A DNA stretch of 64,000 bases from Ilyonectria destructans (lineage: Eukaryota > Ascomycota > Sordariomycetes > Hypocreales > Nectriaceae). Under the pieces are notes generated by a model. The model worked only from the letters and a program-made list of their open reading frames with translations, was not told the origin of the DNA and ran no database searches. The DNA lies in the NCBI GenBank assembly GCA_020740775.1, contig JAHEWK010000050.1, positions 1-64,000 on the forward strand, given 5' to 3'. The position numbers and the translations under genes were made by a program. Position 1 is the first letter of the stretch. Every line of letters starts with the position of its first letter. This document shows, in pieces, positions 25,371-36,599 of the stretch.

Positions 25371-27600
25371 CTAAAAGTAGATACTACCTACTAAGAGGTA
25401 TGTATTTCTATTAGTTGTAGCGATACAGTTAAGTGAAGGCAGAGTGTAGTAAAAAAGAAATATCTTGGTAGATTGGTTATAGCTGGCTTATAGGTTACTA
25501 GGTAGAGTATAGTAGGAGGGCTTAGTAGTATTTAAGCTTATTGGTATTAAGAATAAGGAAGAAGAAAGGTTATTTATTATATTATAAGAGGTTATAAAGG
25601 GCTGGATAGGAGTTTATTTAATAGGCTGTTACTCTAGGATTGTCTATCTAAAGCTAAAGAGAAGGGAGAAAGGGGTAATATAGCTACTGGCTAGTAGTTA
25701 AGTAAGTAAGGCCCCTAAGAGTGGTAAGTTAGCTAAACCTCGGGTAGTTAAGTCTGGCATAGCTGGAATTCTTATATTAAGCCTCAGCCTGTAATAGTTA
25801 TAGCTTTAAAGTTTAATAATTAAAGCTATTAAGACTTTCTGCAGAATTTATATAGTAAACCTTAATATTATATTTTAATAATTATATATCTATTTAGCTA
25901 TATATAAAATCTTTATAAAAGTATATATTAGCTGACATACTGGATTAAAAATCCCTCTACCTTTCTTCCCCTTATTTAATTATTTATTTCTTAACTACAA
26001 AAGATGCTACAGTTAAATAACGAGGCAAATATTATTCTTATACTTTAAGCCTATTAAAATAACTCAAAACTAAGTCTCCAGCGTGCTGTAAAAATCTATA
26101 AAGTTGGTTATAGTACACTGTGGCGCTGACTATAACAGGCAGTTAGGTACACTTAGGCTAGCTAGTAGCTAGTAGGAATGCCTATAGAAGGTTCAGATAA
26201 AGTTAAAAGGGAAGGTTAGGGACTGCACAGAGAGATATATTGATTTTACTTCTTTAGAGATTTTTCCTAGGAGTCAGAGAGGCCATAAGAGCTTAAGACA
26301 GCTAGGGAATCTATTAAATTATTGCCTTTATTTTTAAGAGTTTTATTTGAGTCTATTTTAACTGATACTACTTTCCTTATCCAACCTCTATCTTTATTAT
26401 CCCTCTGATATCGGGCTGCTGCAGTCTCTATTAAAGCCTTACCAGTGGAATTTCCTGCGACTAACCCAAGATACTATCTTATAAGATGCTTCCCTATTAG
26501 GAGATATAAGCCTCAGATCGATCCGACTATATATATGTAGTCTGGTGCAGCTTTAAGCTGACTATCTAAGATGCCTGAGTGACGACCTTCTATATATCTC
26601 CTCTAGGGTAAGTTAATAAGTTAGGTGTTATTTCTATCTCTTTCTGCTGCTAAAGTATCTCTTTATAATAGACTTATTATATTTCTTACTATTAAATTAA
26701 AAAATAAAATAGCTATTAGTTAGTAGTAACTAATTGGTTTTTATTAATTCTTTTATTAATAGTTAGTAATCTGTTAACTAATTTATTATCTATTACTACT
26801 AATAAAGTTTTATTTATTAATATTTAGAGATCTAATTAATAAATTTATTAATATTTAGAGGGGTAATTAATAAATTAGTTATAAATTCCAACCCTGCCTA
26901 TACCCCACTTACAGATATTTATATATTTATATCCCACTTCCAGATATACCTAATATATAGGTCGGGCTAAAAGTAATTCTAATATTGCTTATCTTCCTGC
27001 AGAACTTTAATAGTAGATCTAGCTAACTGGATATATATATATAGACAATAATAATAAGCTAGCAGGCAGCAGTAATTAGTGCAGTAAGTCTGATGCAGAA
27101 GTAAGGTTGGGCTATTATACTAAATTTCATTAGATATAGGCTATTTAGCTCAGTATTGCTTATAATCGAAATAGAGACTATACTTTAAACTCAAACTGTC
27201 AGTGCAGGTTAATTTTATTCCTTATCGTAAATGCTAAGGTTTACTCAGTATGCATTTGCATACCTCCATATAGTAAATAGAATGCAGCCTTAATATGATA
27301 GCCGTTGAGGATAGCTATTATTAACCCCATAGAGCTTGTAACCGCCGCACTATACCCAGCATAGAGGTACCAGAGATGTACCTGTAACTCTCCCACAGCC
27401 TTTTACTGATATGAGATATAGTTCTTATAAAGGTACTTACCTGCCAGCGGGCTGAATGTTATGTGAGGGTAAGTGTTTGGTTGCTATTATTATGCCAGTA
27501 TAATAAACTGACAATAGTAACTATATACCCAGGGCTTGCTTATCCCGCACCGCGCAGTAAATAGCTTCGCAGCAAGTATAAATATAGACCTTACTTACTT
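25371..27600. other. AT-rich stretch without recognisable gene
   Basis: RIP-like, low-GC DNA. A lysine-rich plus-strand segment near 25530-25720 and a GC-higher patch near 26060-26260 may be gene or transposon fragments, but no family is recognisable. AT-rich inverted or direct short repeats (TTAATAAA/ATTAGTTA motifs) are dense at 26700-26900. Confidence 0.4.
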
Positions 27601-27797
27601 AGTAGGCCTACCGGCAGAGCCCGGCACTTTAGCCAGTCGCTCAACCTAAAGTTGAAGTCTGCCTCCTCCTGCAGTAATACCTGCTATTTTGCACTTTGCC
27701 GCCACTTATATAACTTCCACTTGCAGAGACTGAATGCCCGACGACATACCACCGTAAAAATACCGAAGCTGCATCACTTAAGGCGATTTGTTCGCTG

Positions 27798-28319
27798 TTA
27801 TGGACCGAACAAACTGTCTTCTGCTGATTCTCGGGTAAGCCGTGGCTTGCGCTCAGTCGCCAATACACCCCTTCTTTTCCCCCCTCCCGTCAGCGCCAGC
27901 ATTCGAAAGCCGTTGTTTGCTTTTTCCCTGTATCTCACCTGAAAACTGAGCATCGTATAATACGCCAATGCAAGAAGCGCCTCACAATCACGTTTCTCTC
28001 TTCTTTGGTTGGTAGCAGACTGTTGCTGCATTGACGGCTGGTACCGAAGGACCCGGCGATCCTTCCTCGATCGGCTTCTTGCAGCATTAGGTGCCGCTGA
28101 TTGGCGATTCCTTGTCAATATGGGCCGGGTGGCTTGTGACTTATGACGCCGAAGCCTCGCCTGACGTGTCGATGCGTCGTCGGGCACGAGGCATAGCGCT
28201 AGGAAAGCTGCTAGAGGCAGTACACCTCGGTGCTTACTACCTTCCGGGTGGCGGACAGGGGGGATCGCTTGGATGGAGGGCAGCTGCGCCGGGTCAATCG
28301 CGGGGGCTGGCTCTGCCAT
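27798..28319 (-). CDS. Hypothetical ORF, basic, possible first exon
   Basis: This is the longest frame in the GC-normal patch (173 codons) and begins with a true ATG at 28319 (MAEPAPAIDPAQLPSIQ). It is arginine-rich in the middle. A good GTGAGA donor follows the coding-looking part near 27940 (CAG|GTGAGA), so the 3' portion may be intronic. Overlapping frames run on the opposite strand, so this could be chance in GC-rich sequence. No domain is recognised. From 27640 to 27797 only short overlapping frames are seen. Confidence 0.25.
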   Translation of the reverse strand: MAEPAPAIDPAQLPSIQAIPPVRHPEGSKHRGVLPLAAFLALCLVPDDASTRQARLRRHKSQATRPILTRNRQSAAPNAARSRSRKDRRVLRYQPSMQQQSATNQRREKRDCEALLALAYYTMLSFQVRYREKANNGFRMLALTGGGKRRGVLATERKPRLTRESAEDSLFGP

Positions 28320-28406
28320 CGAAGCAGATGACGGGAGAGAATGGTGCTTTTGAAGGAGTCGAGCTTTCGACTCAATAGCCCGCGACGAAAGTGTCGAGAG
28401 AGGGCC

Positions 28407-28429
28407 GGGGGGGGGGGGGGGGGGGGGGG
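28407..28429. repeat. Poly-G homopolymer, 23 bases
   Basis: An uninterrupted run of 23 G lies between GGCC and TCCG. On the other strand it encodes the proline run of a minus frame (28211-28534) that I do not accept as a gene. Length in the assembly may be inexact. Confidence 0.9.
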
Positions 28430-28747
28430 TCCGTCAATAGGTACCACGGTGGATACCGAATGAGGCTGTAGCGTGGCGGCGTCGCGCTTGGATTCCTGCC
28501 AAGGAGGCGAACGCTCTTTTGTGCATTTCGCCATGATTGTCGTCCGACTTAGCGTTGAGGGTGCTTAATTTGGTAGAGCACAGCCACCTGATGATTCACA
28601 AAAAGCCTCCAACCACGATTCGCCCCTCCACATCCCATTTGACTCCGATAGTCCAAGTCCCTTACGGAAAAGAATTATATTTTCTTTGATATATCAACCT
28701 TATTACTGGTCACTTTGCCGCCAACTGCTGGAGTGTCCGCCTCAACC

Positions 28748-30392
28748 ATGTCTTCAAAGAATGATGAGAAGGCTGAGAAGGCTGAGAAGGCTGAGCTGGC
28801 TACCAACCTAAGCGATTTCCCCAGGCCTCAGAAATCGAACTCGACGTCCGTTCCATATCCAAGTCCTTCGAATTCGCCGCCTCAAACGAAAGCACGTATA
28901 TCCCAAGCCCCGAGAGTGTCCGGAGATAGAGCTCGTCCAGCTGGGGCCGTCTCTCCTCCTCTCAGTCCTCCAACAACCCCTCCTCGGCAATCGTCAGCGT
29001 CGACGATTCATCAGAAGCAGCCGGCAAAGGAAAAGGTTAATGCTGCAACACTGAAGACTTGTGTGGTTCTTGACATTGGGCGGTGCGGAGCTCTTACAAG
29101 ATCAGGGCGGCCTTGTAGGAGTTGGTCACCGGCAGCGAACAGAGCCGGGGTCACTTCTCAGCTCGAGTCGATGATAAACCTCACGCAGTCATCTATAGAA
29201 CTCGAAGCCGCGCTGGATAAGCTTGTCATGCTTGTACATTGCAATAATCACGATACTGGTCTCCCGAAAAAATCTCGACGAATTTCCCGTCGGAGAAGCC
29301 AGTACCACCGACCCGGGCACGTCGGTTGAAAAGCGAATCCGAAAAGCTTTGGATCTAGAGTCTACCCAGTGCATAGGAGTAGCGGTTAGTATGGGCTTGC
29401 GCTATCTGCGCGGAATTGACGGGCAACAGGTGAATAGTTATACAGTGACGATTGATAATATTGTCAATCCGGACGTCTATCTGGATGATATCTATCTTTA
29501 CGGTTTTCTTAAAGTTCTTGAGATAAATATATACTGTAACCAGTATACAAAGGAGCAACCTATGAAATTGGTGGCAATGTGGAAGTCGAGTATTGTGGAG
29601 ATCCGCGAGGAGTATCTTATCAAGTCGGCTGAAAGCGGTGCATATGAGGGGACCGGAGGCCCCTCTGGAGCTCTAAATACTTAAGGGTCCAAAAGCCCTT
29701 CAACTGAAAGGAGCAATGGTATTATCTTGCGAAATGGAAGCTTGTCGATCCCTAACTTTAATTAAGATTTAAGTATATATTGGCCAGCCGCATATAATAC
29801 CTCCCCCTTCGAGATAATCATAAGAAGCAACAGACTTACTGACTATAAGTCTTCATATGCTATAGTTAAACGTAAAATAACGAGAGAATTAGATAAAAAG
29901 GACCGGAGAAGTGGGTATATTTATATATATAAGGTTGAAGGAAATAAAGGATTTATAAAGATTGGGTACACAGCTCGTTCCGTAGAGGAGCGCCATCAGG
30001 AGTGGGCCTTCGATTGCAACAGGGCCCCCAAAGCCCTATACCCCGTTCCTTCAAGCACTGTCGCCGCCGTTCCAAATGCCCGTCGTGTCGAGACATTGTG
30101 TCACGCGGAGCTGGACCATCGCAGGATTAGGATATATTGCAAGGGTTGCCTGAAGCCGCATCTAGAATGGTTCGAAATTTCATCTGCAGAGGCCAATACG
30201 GTAATCCAAAAGTGGTCCAATTGGATGGCAACCCGCCCGTACCAGTCCATTCAGTTGAGATCTGGGGTGAAGTGGACGATCAGAGAGGAGGAGACGAAGA
30301 GAGCGCGGAATATGGACTGCTTCATGAGGGAGATATCAGAAGCCCGCCGATGGGTAGATGGGGGCCAGGTGAGATGGGCAGGCAATTCATAA
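28748..30392 (+). pseudogene. T5orf172/DUF1766 (MUG113-like, GIY-YIG fold) gene, broken
   Basis: The ATG is at 28748 (MSSKNDEKAEKAEKAE, from a 9-bp GAGAAGGCT repeat). The N-terminal region is low-complexity and Ser/Pro-rich. A C-x9-C type motif (RCGALTRSGRPC) and LTQSSIELEAALDKLVMLVH follow, as in fungal DUF1766 proteins. Coding switches from frame 2 to frame 3 at an A6 run (29267-29272). The continuation includes NPDVYLDDIYLYGFLKVLEI. Two in-frame TAA stops (29682, 29763) precede the T5orf172 domain (SGYIYIYKV, IKIGYTARSVEERHQEW, ETLCHAELDHRRIRIYCKGC, LEWFEIS) that ends at 30392. The fold is shared with GIY-YIG nucleases; the cellular role is unknown. If the A6 length is a sequencing error and an intron removes both stops, it could be live, but I saw no convincing splice pair. 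Confidence 0.75.
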
Positions 30393-31099
30393 TATATCTT
30401 TCCTCAAGAGCCTGTCGTAATGCAGAATTCAGTTTCCAGACTACTGTTCCTGTTATGATAACGTACATGATAAGCGAGTGGCTCACGCGACTGGAATAAT
30501 ATAACTACCCACATTCAACAACATTTTTCCAACCAACAATAATGAGTTCATCTAGTAATAAAGGGTGCTTGATCCTAGCTATTCAAGCAATCCAAATTTC
30601 TACAGCAACAGGCTTCAATAATAGTCACCGAGCCCGGCAGCGGTTAACGTACTTCAATTATTACCATTTTACCCTAGGAGACAGCTTTAATAACCAGTGT
30701 TGCTAATAATATGGCAATAAAGTAGTATATTGCAATATACCCCATATAATATAGACTTTCTTATATTGTGACAATATAATATGAGGATGTCCATACTGGC
30801 AATATATTATTTATATTAGGTTGTCAGTCCTAGGGCGAAATTGCCTCTTAATAGTAGCCGGATAGATCTTACTCTATACCAGCAGCAGGAATATTTGGCA
30901 TTTTATTAGCTGGCATTCACTTCGACACACGACTTTGTTGATAATTATTCCTAACGTACAACTAATGTGTTTCTTCTATGCGTCAGGGAAGCTACAGCCG
31001 GTACGGACTATATTAGGCTGGGCCTTCCGGTGGTTGCCTGTTAATATTAGCTATTATCACCTCTGCCTATTTTCTTTATTACTGTCGAGCCTACTGACT

Positions 31100-31660
31100 A
31101 ACCGTACCGCTATTACTATCGCCTTACTGATGAATTGCCTGCGTATATTGCAGCTATTGTGCTCCACCCTGTGCATAAATGGCACTACATCCAGAAGAAC
31201 TGAGAAAGGAGTGGGTTAAATATTTAAAGAAGTTAATTGAGATACTGTGGAATGAATATAAACCTGTGGAATTACCCCTTCCTCTCTATGAGGTCCTATC
31301 GACGACTATAAATAAGTTCTTAAATTGGAGGAGTAAGAACCTGCAGCTGTCACTCGTTACGGATAAATACAAGTGATATTGTAATTCTGAATAGGTTTAT
31401 AACTTTATAAGCGCCCTTATATAGTGGCTAGAGGAGATGCAACAGAAAAACTATCCGAGCCTGAGTAAGATAGCTGTGGATATATTGTTGATTCCTGCAA
31501 TATCTACAGAGCCCGAATAACTCTTCTCTGGAGTAAAGATAATAATTGCAGATAGTTGAAATTGGCTTGGGAGTGATGTAATTAAAGCCTGAAGTTATAG
31601 TTTGGGATATAAGATTTTTAAGATGACGAGATTTATACAGAAGCAGTTAGGTTATGTGGA
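31100..31660 (+). pseudogene. hAT transposase relic, C-terminal part
   Basis: The plus strand shows YIAAIVLHPVHKWHYI, then after a frameshift near 31190 the segment EWVKYLKKLIEILWNEYK. It ends with the hAT dimerisation domain (LSKIAVDILLIPAISTEPE, then LFSGVKIIIADS) at 31460-31560. hAT elements are cut-and-paste transposons. Only the C-terminal third is recognisable; I found no terminal inverted repeats or 8-bp duplication. Between 30500 and 31100 I see short decayed frames only. Confidence 0.8.
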
Positions 31661-31699
31661 ATATATTGGATGTATTATTATACTGCTAATATATTGAGT

Positions 31700-34600
31700 T
31701 CTTAGCAATACAATATAGATTATATCTATATTGCGTAATATAATATTAAGCCTTGCCTTACTATTATCAGTATATAAATTCAATAGTCTGTTTTCCACTT
31801 TATCTGGAGACTTACTAACTGTAATACTGACAGTAGCCTGTATAGATCCTCAGTATAGTATTAATCAGTTTATTGACTTAGACCTTAAAGTGTTAAATAG
31901 TAAAAGTAAGTAAAGAAAAGAGAGTAGTCTATAAGAAGATTAATTAGAAACTAGTAGTTATAGTTTTATATAATATTAATAGTAATATTTATTTTACAGT
32001 ATAGAATATTCTTCTTCTTAATATAATATTTATAGTTAATAAACTTATTATTATTTATTATACTAATTATAGCTTATTAATATTTATAAATAACTAAATA
32101 TACAATACTATTAAAGTATAAATAGATAAAGATTATTAAAATAAAATTAATTAAATTAAAAAGACTAAGGAAATTAAACTTATTTAGTTATTATACTTTA
32201 TAATAAACTATAAGTAGCTAATTAATATATTAATTTAAAAGAGAATTATTTTAGTAAGTTACTATAGTAAATTATAAGATAGAGTTTTCTCTATTTTTAA
32301 ATAGAAAGTATAGCTATTTTAGTCTTCTATATATAATAATAGCTAATACCTCTAGTAAGTTATAATAATTCTGAGTTATTTCTTAACTATAATATATAAA
32401 TTACTGAATTCTTTTAATTAAATTATAACTTTAAATTTAATAATAGAGGTATAGAATAATTAAATAGCTATAAGCTTTAATTAAATTAAAAAAGAAATTT
32501 AAAGTAATAATTATAGTTATATAAATTAAGATATAAGATATCTACCTTAGGAAAAGGGGTATAAAATTTAATAGATATAAAAACTTAAAGTAGCTATATA
32601 GTTAAGAGGACTAATTACTAATTACTACTATAAATCTCAACTAAAATTACAGAATAAATATAATATATATAGCTAGCTATATTCTAGAGATATTTAGTAA
32701 GTTAGATATCTATTAAGCAGTTAGCTGTTATATAAAATAATCTGCTCAGTTTATCTATAAATAAAACATCTTATTTTCTATATATAACTTAACTTCTATA
32801 GTCTATATAGTCTATATATTAAGATATAGCTAATTAATCTCTTAAGAGTAAAAAACAGCTAGATTTTAATTAGTATTATTAGCTACTATTTAGTTAATAA
32901 TATATATAGATACTATTAAATAACTATTCCTCTATTATATTTCTCTTAATTTTCCAGCACTCTATATTATATTACTCTATTATATTCTATATTCTTTCTA
33001 TCTTAATACACTCTAAATATTACTATTTTAATTTCCTATAATTTCAGTATATTAGCTTTTCTATTTATACTTTATCTTACCTACTTTATTCTAATTACTA
33101 TTTACTCTCTTAATAGTAAGTTACTAGTATAATAGTAAAAAAAGGGGATTTTTTCTCTTATTATCTTTAGTATTTTTTAGATTTAATACTTTTATAGTTA
33201 CTAAATTTTTAAGTTTTTCTTACTCTTTTAATTTCTTATTTCCCTCTAATTTAATATATTTCTAACTTCTTTATTTTTTATTCTATACTTCTTTAAAAAA
33301 GAAAAAGAAAAAAAAAAGTATTACCTTTAGAAAATAAAATTAATCTTATATTTTTAATTTAATTAGTAAGTTAAGAGACTATTATAAAGTATTTTTTACT
33401 ACTTAATCTCTATTTTTATAAAAAGCTAAATATCTATATTAATAATATATAGCTATTTACCTACTTAAATTTATTAAATCTCAATATAGAATATATTATA
33501 ATAATAAGCTAAAAACTCTAGGAAATTTATATATATAATTTTAACTTTAAGTAGCTTTTTATAGAGAAAATCTGAATTTAAAGGGAACTTATATTATCTA
33601 TTAAAGTTTAAAAGTTACTATATTTTTAAAAGTTATATTTACTTTTATATAAAGAATCTAATTACTATTAGAAAAATTACTAAATAGAAGGCAGCTTATA
33701 TAATAAGAAATATATTTAATTTTATTAAAGTTTAATACTAATAAGATAGCAGTAAAAATTAGCTTATTCTATATAGAGTTAACTACTTAAATTTTATATT
33801 AATATAGTATTTAATATCTTAATCTAAAAGATATTAAAATTAAAGTTTAATAAGTATTAATACTTTATAAAGTTATACCAGCTGAATATAGATAGATAAA
33901 AATACTTAGGTTTTATCTTATATATAGATAATTACAGAATAGAAAAAATAAATACTAAAGAAAATATTATAGTTTATTATTCTTATAAAAACTAAATAAA
34001 TTTTAATTATTCCTCTAGAAAACTAACTAATATACTCTACTAAATCTTATTATATACAGTCAGTATACCTATAAACCTCTCTATAAAATAAACTCTATCT
34101 AACTGTCTATAAAAATCTTCTTTCTTTATATTCTTATTATTAAATCTAAAAGTAAATTTAAACTTCTTAATATTATTATTAAAAGTAATCTCCAGTTTAT
34201 CTCTATATAATCTATATATAGTCTGAATTAGTATATCAGTAAACTCAATATATAGAAATACTATAATAATCTTCTTATACTCTTTAATAGAGATAGTACT
34301 ATTAGGAAAGTTTAGCCTAAAGAAATTAGCTATAATACTAAAGTAAATAAAAGTAACTTCAGGCTCCTTATATAGTGTAATTAATATTACTCTATATAGT
34401 GCAATAGTATTCCAGACTATTTATAATTATTAGCTGCTCTTATTCCAGCTCTCTTCTATCTAAGAGTAGGTAATTATAAAGTTGCAGGCAATATTAGCTC
34501 TGTTAACCTTAAATTACTTATTCTTAGAAATAAGGAATTAAGTTATAATTCAGCCTATATTATATAGAATACCACTAAGGATAACTGTCTTAGTATTAAT

Positions 34601-34767
34601 CTTATTAGCTATTTTAGCGAATTATAGCAGCTTTATATACAGCAGAAATAATATATAAGTCTGGAAAATATATCCCTGAGATAGAGAAGGACAGAAAGAA
34701 GGTTGAATTTAACGATGCTATAGTACTATCTAATTAATAGTTTAAGGGGGGCTTTTTTTTAAAGGGC
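31700..34767. other. Extremely AT-rich block, no gene recognised
   Basis: The most AT-rich part of the window, dominated by TA-containing words. A minus-strand stretch at about 34050-34390 stays open for over 100 codons without an ATG. It reads, for example, IIIVFLYIEFTDILIQTIYR and then KKFKFTFRFNNKNIKKEDFYR. It may be a heavily mutated transposon protein, but the family cannot be named. Confidence 0.45.
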
Positions 34768-34951
34768 TGTTAGAATATAACCCTGTATAATAAAACCTCT
34801 AATAGATTGATATCCAGACCTTAGTCAGAAGAGGGGGTATAATAACCCCTCTTCCGACCGATCTAAATAACAAGAACAAGCTATTATTAATATTATTATT
34901 ATTAATCTAAACACTATTACATTAATTAAATTAACTGTAATAGATCTATTA
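34768..34951 (+). repeat. 5' LTR of Copia element (heavily mutated)
   Basis: It starts TGTTAGAATATAACCCTG and aligns along its length with 43374-43556. Nearly all differences are C-to-T or G-to-A, in one direction. It ends at the decayed equivalent of CCAACA. Confidence 0.85.
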
Positions 34952-35159
34952 ATTAAGAGTTTTATCTGCTTAAATAAGCTAGCTGCACTGAGATCCATAC
35001 AGCTTTTATTCCCTACTTTAGATCCAACTCTCTCCTGTAAAAATTCTTCCTGACTAGCAGCTGTTAGCACTAGTGTGGAAAATTTTACAGGCCCACCAAA
35101 ATTTAACTGCTACAGCAGTTAGTGCCCGAAGGGCACTAACACCGTAATAAAGAAAGAAT

Positions 35160-35410
35160 TAAGAGAGTTAACTTTCTTTATACAGCAGCTACAGCTACAG
35201 CCTAAGGGCTCCAGCTACAATCGGAGCCTGCTGCCCTAACTAGCTGGGCAGCTAAGATAGCAGCAGACCTACAGCACGGCTTGCGGGGGCCAAACGATAC
35301 CGCTGTGGCTCTTATACATACTGTAATACTGGTTCAGACCTCGCAGCAGGTATAGCTACCGCAGCCAGCTAACAGCAGTCACAATACCAGCTTCAATCTA
35401 GGTGGGCGTC
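35160..35410 (+). other. Leader segment with one open frame
   Basis: Downstream of the 5' LTR a plus frame reads TSWAAKIAADLQHGLRGPND and continues to NTSFNLGGRRPLP before stops. It is less RIP-damaged than its neighbours. It may be the N-terminus of Gag or an upstream ORF of the Copia element. I do not recognise it with certainty. Confidence 0.3.
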
Positions 35411-36050
35411 GACCTCTGCCCTGATCTCTACGACTCGGCACTTAGGTATATAAGTGTCACATGTATCAGGATATCGGGATATCGGATTTCTGCGGTTACG
35501 ACGGAAGTAAAGCTTTCCTTCTGTCATTATAGGCGTCCATCGCCACTTGCCTCGTCACCGGCCTCGTTATCTGGCTAGTCATAAGGCCTAGCTTTTCCTT
35601 GATTTTATTAATAGCTAGTTGAAGCTAAAGACTCCGAAGGATCCGGAGCCTCTCGGCTGTCCGAGGTCATCCGAGGTTATCATCACTGTCTTTATCTATA
35701 AGACTGACCTCAAAAGACCCTCTATTAGATAGGAGGAATACCAAGAGCTTCTCGCACATATGATCATTTCCATCCACTAGATGCAACAATAAGGCTATAT
35801 CTTAGTCTTAGTACCTGCTTGGGCCTCTGGGCCTGAGCTGCCTTAGCCTCCAGGCCTCGGCACCTAGGTGTATAAGGCCAGCGCATCTTACTACCCTACC
35901 TGCTTAGACCTCTGGGCCTAAGCTGCCCTGACCTCTGTGTCTCGGCATGTAGGTGCATAAGGCTACTGCGTCTTAGCACCTGCCTTAGCCTCTGGGTTAA
36001 GGCTACTATAACCTCTGGGTCTTAGATGCCTCGATCTATAGATTTTAGCT
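35400..36050. repeat. Diverged ~80-bp tandem repeat interrupted by an LTR-like insertion
   Basis: Units contain the recurring words CCTGCTT.G.CCTCTGGG, GCTGCC and TCGGCACCTAGGTGTATAAGG. Full units start near 35812 and 35896. A partial unit starts near 35975, and a first unit is split by the 334-bp insertion at 35455-35788. Confidence 0.65.
35455..35788 (+). mobile_element. 334-bp LTR-like element (solo LTR or TRIM), copy 1
   Basis: It begins TGTCACATGTATCAGG and ends ATGCAACA (TG..CA termini). It is flanked on both sides by ATAAG (35450-35454 and 35789-35793), a perfect 5-bp duplication. It contains a TCTATAAGAC box that could be a TATA element. It has no coding capacity. The closely similar copy 2 is at 41090-41420. 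Confidence 0.85.
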
Positions 36051-36599
36051 GTAAATCCAGGTCTACAAGAGGTTACAGAATCGGGCTACTTATAGGCATT
36101 AGGGTTCTGGCTTAATGGCCCTGATTAATGGATGCTAGCTGCAGTGGTTTTTCCCTCTGAGTTCCCGCGAGGTTTTCCCATCTGCAGTTATTCCTATTAT
36201 ATAGATCTCGATTTCTGGAGGTTTTAAATACCAGCAGGCAGGAATAGGAATACTGGAGAATTCCAAGCTGGTTAATAAATATAGGTATGCTGATACCCAC
36301 CCTGAAAATCCGCTGATGGATATCGGGCTCGAAATAATAGGTTAAATAGAGCCTCTTAATTGCTAGATGGAAGAGGAAGAAGAATTGCAATCTCAGCTTG
36401 TGTGTGGATTATACGGGATGCGGATTGTAGGTTCGAGCTATAGGCCTTATAGCCTATAGCTCCGGCCCCGGGTTACTGTACTTAGGTTTCTTCAGCTGTT
36501 AACACCAGCCTAGTATATTATCTTGCCCCTTTGGGGATTCTGTAGATATCTCAAGTAGATTTCTTTATAACGGTAATTAATTAATAATAATAATAACAA

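Noticed and set aside
27652..27942. Overlapping frames on both strands at 27641-27942
   Set aside because: Mutually overlapping, no ATG-supported coding context or domain; likely chance in GC-normal DNA.
28211..28534. Minus-strand proline-rich ORF across the poly-G run
   Set aside because: Its length depends on the homopolymer being a multiple of three, and it has no other recognisable feature.
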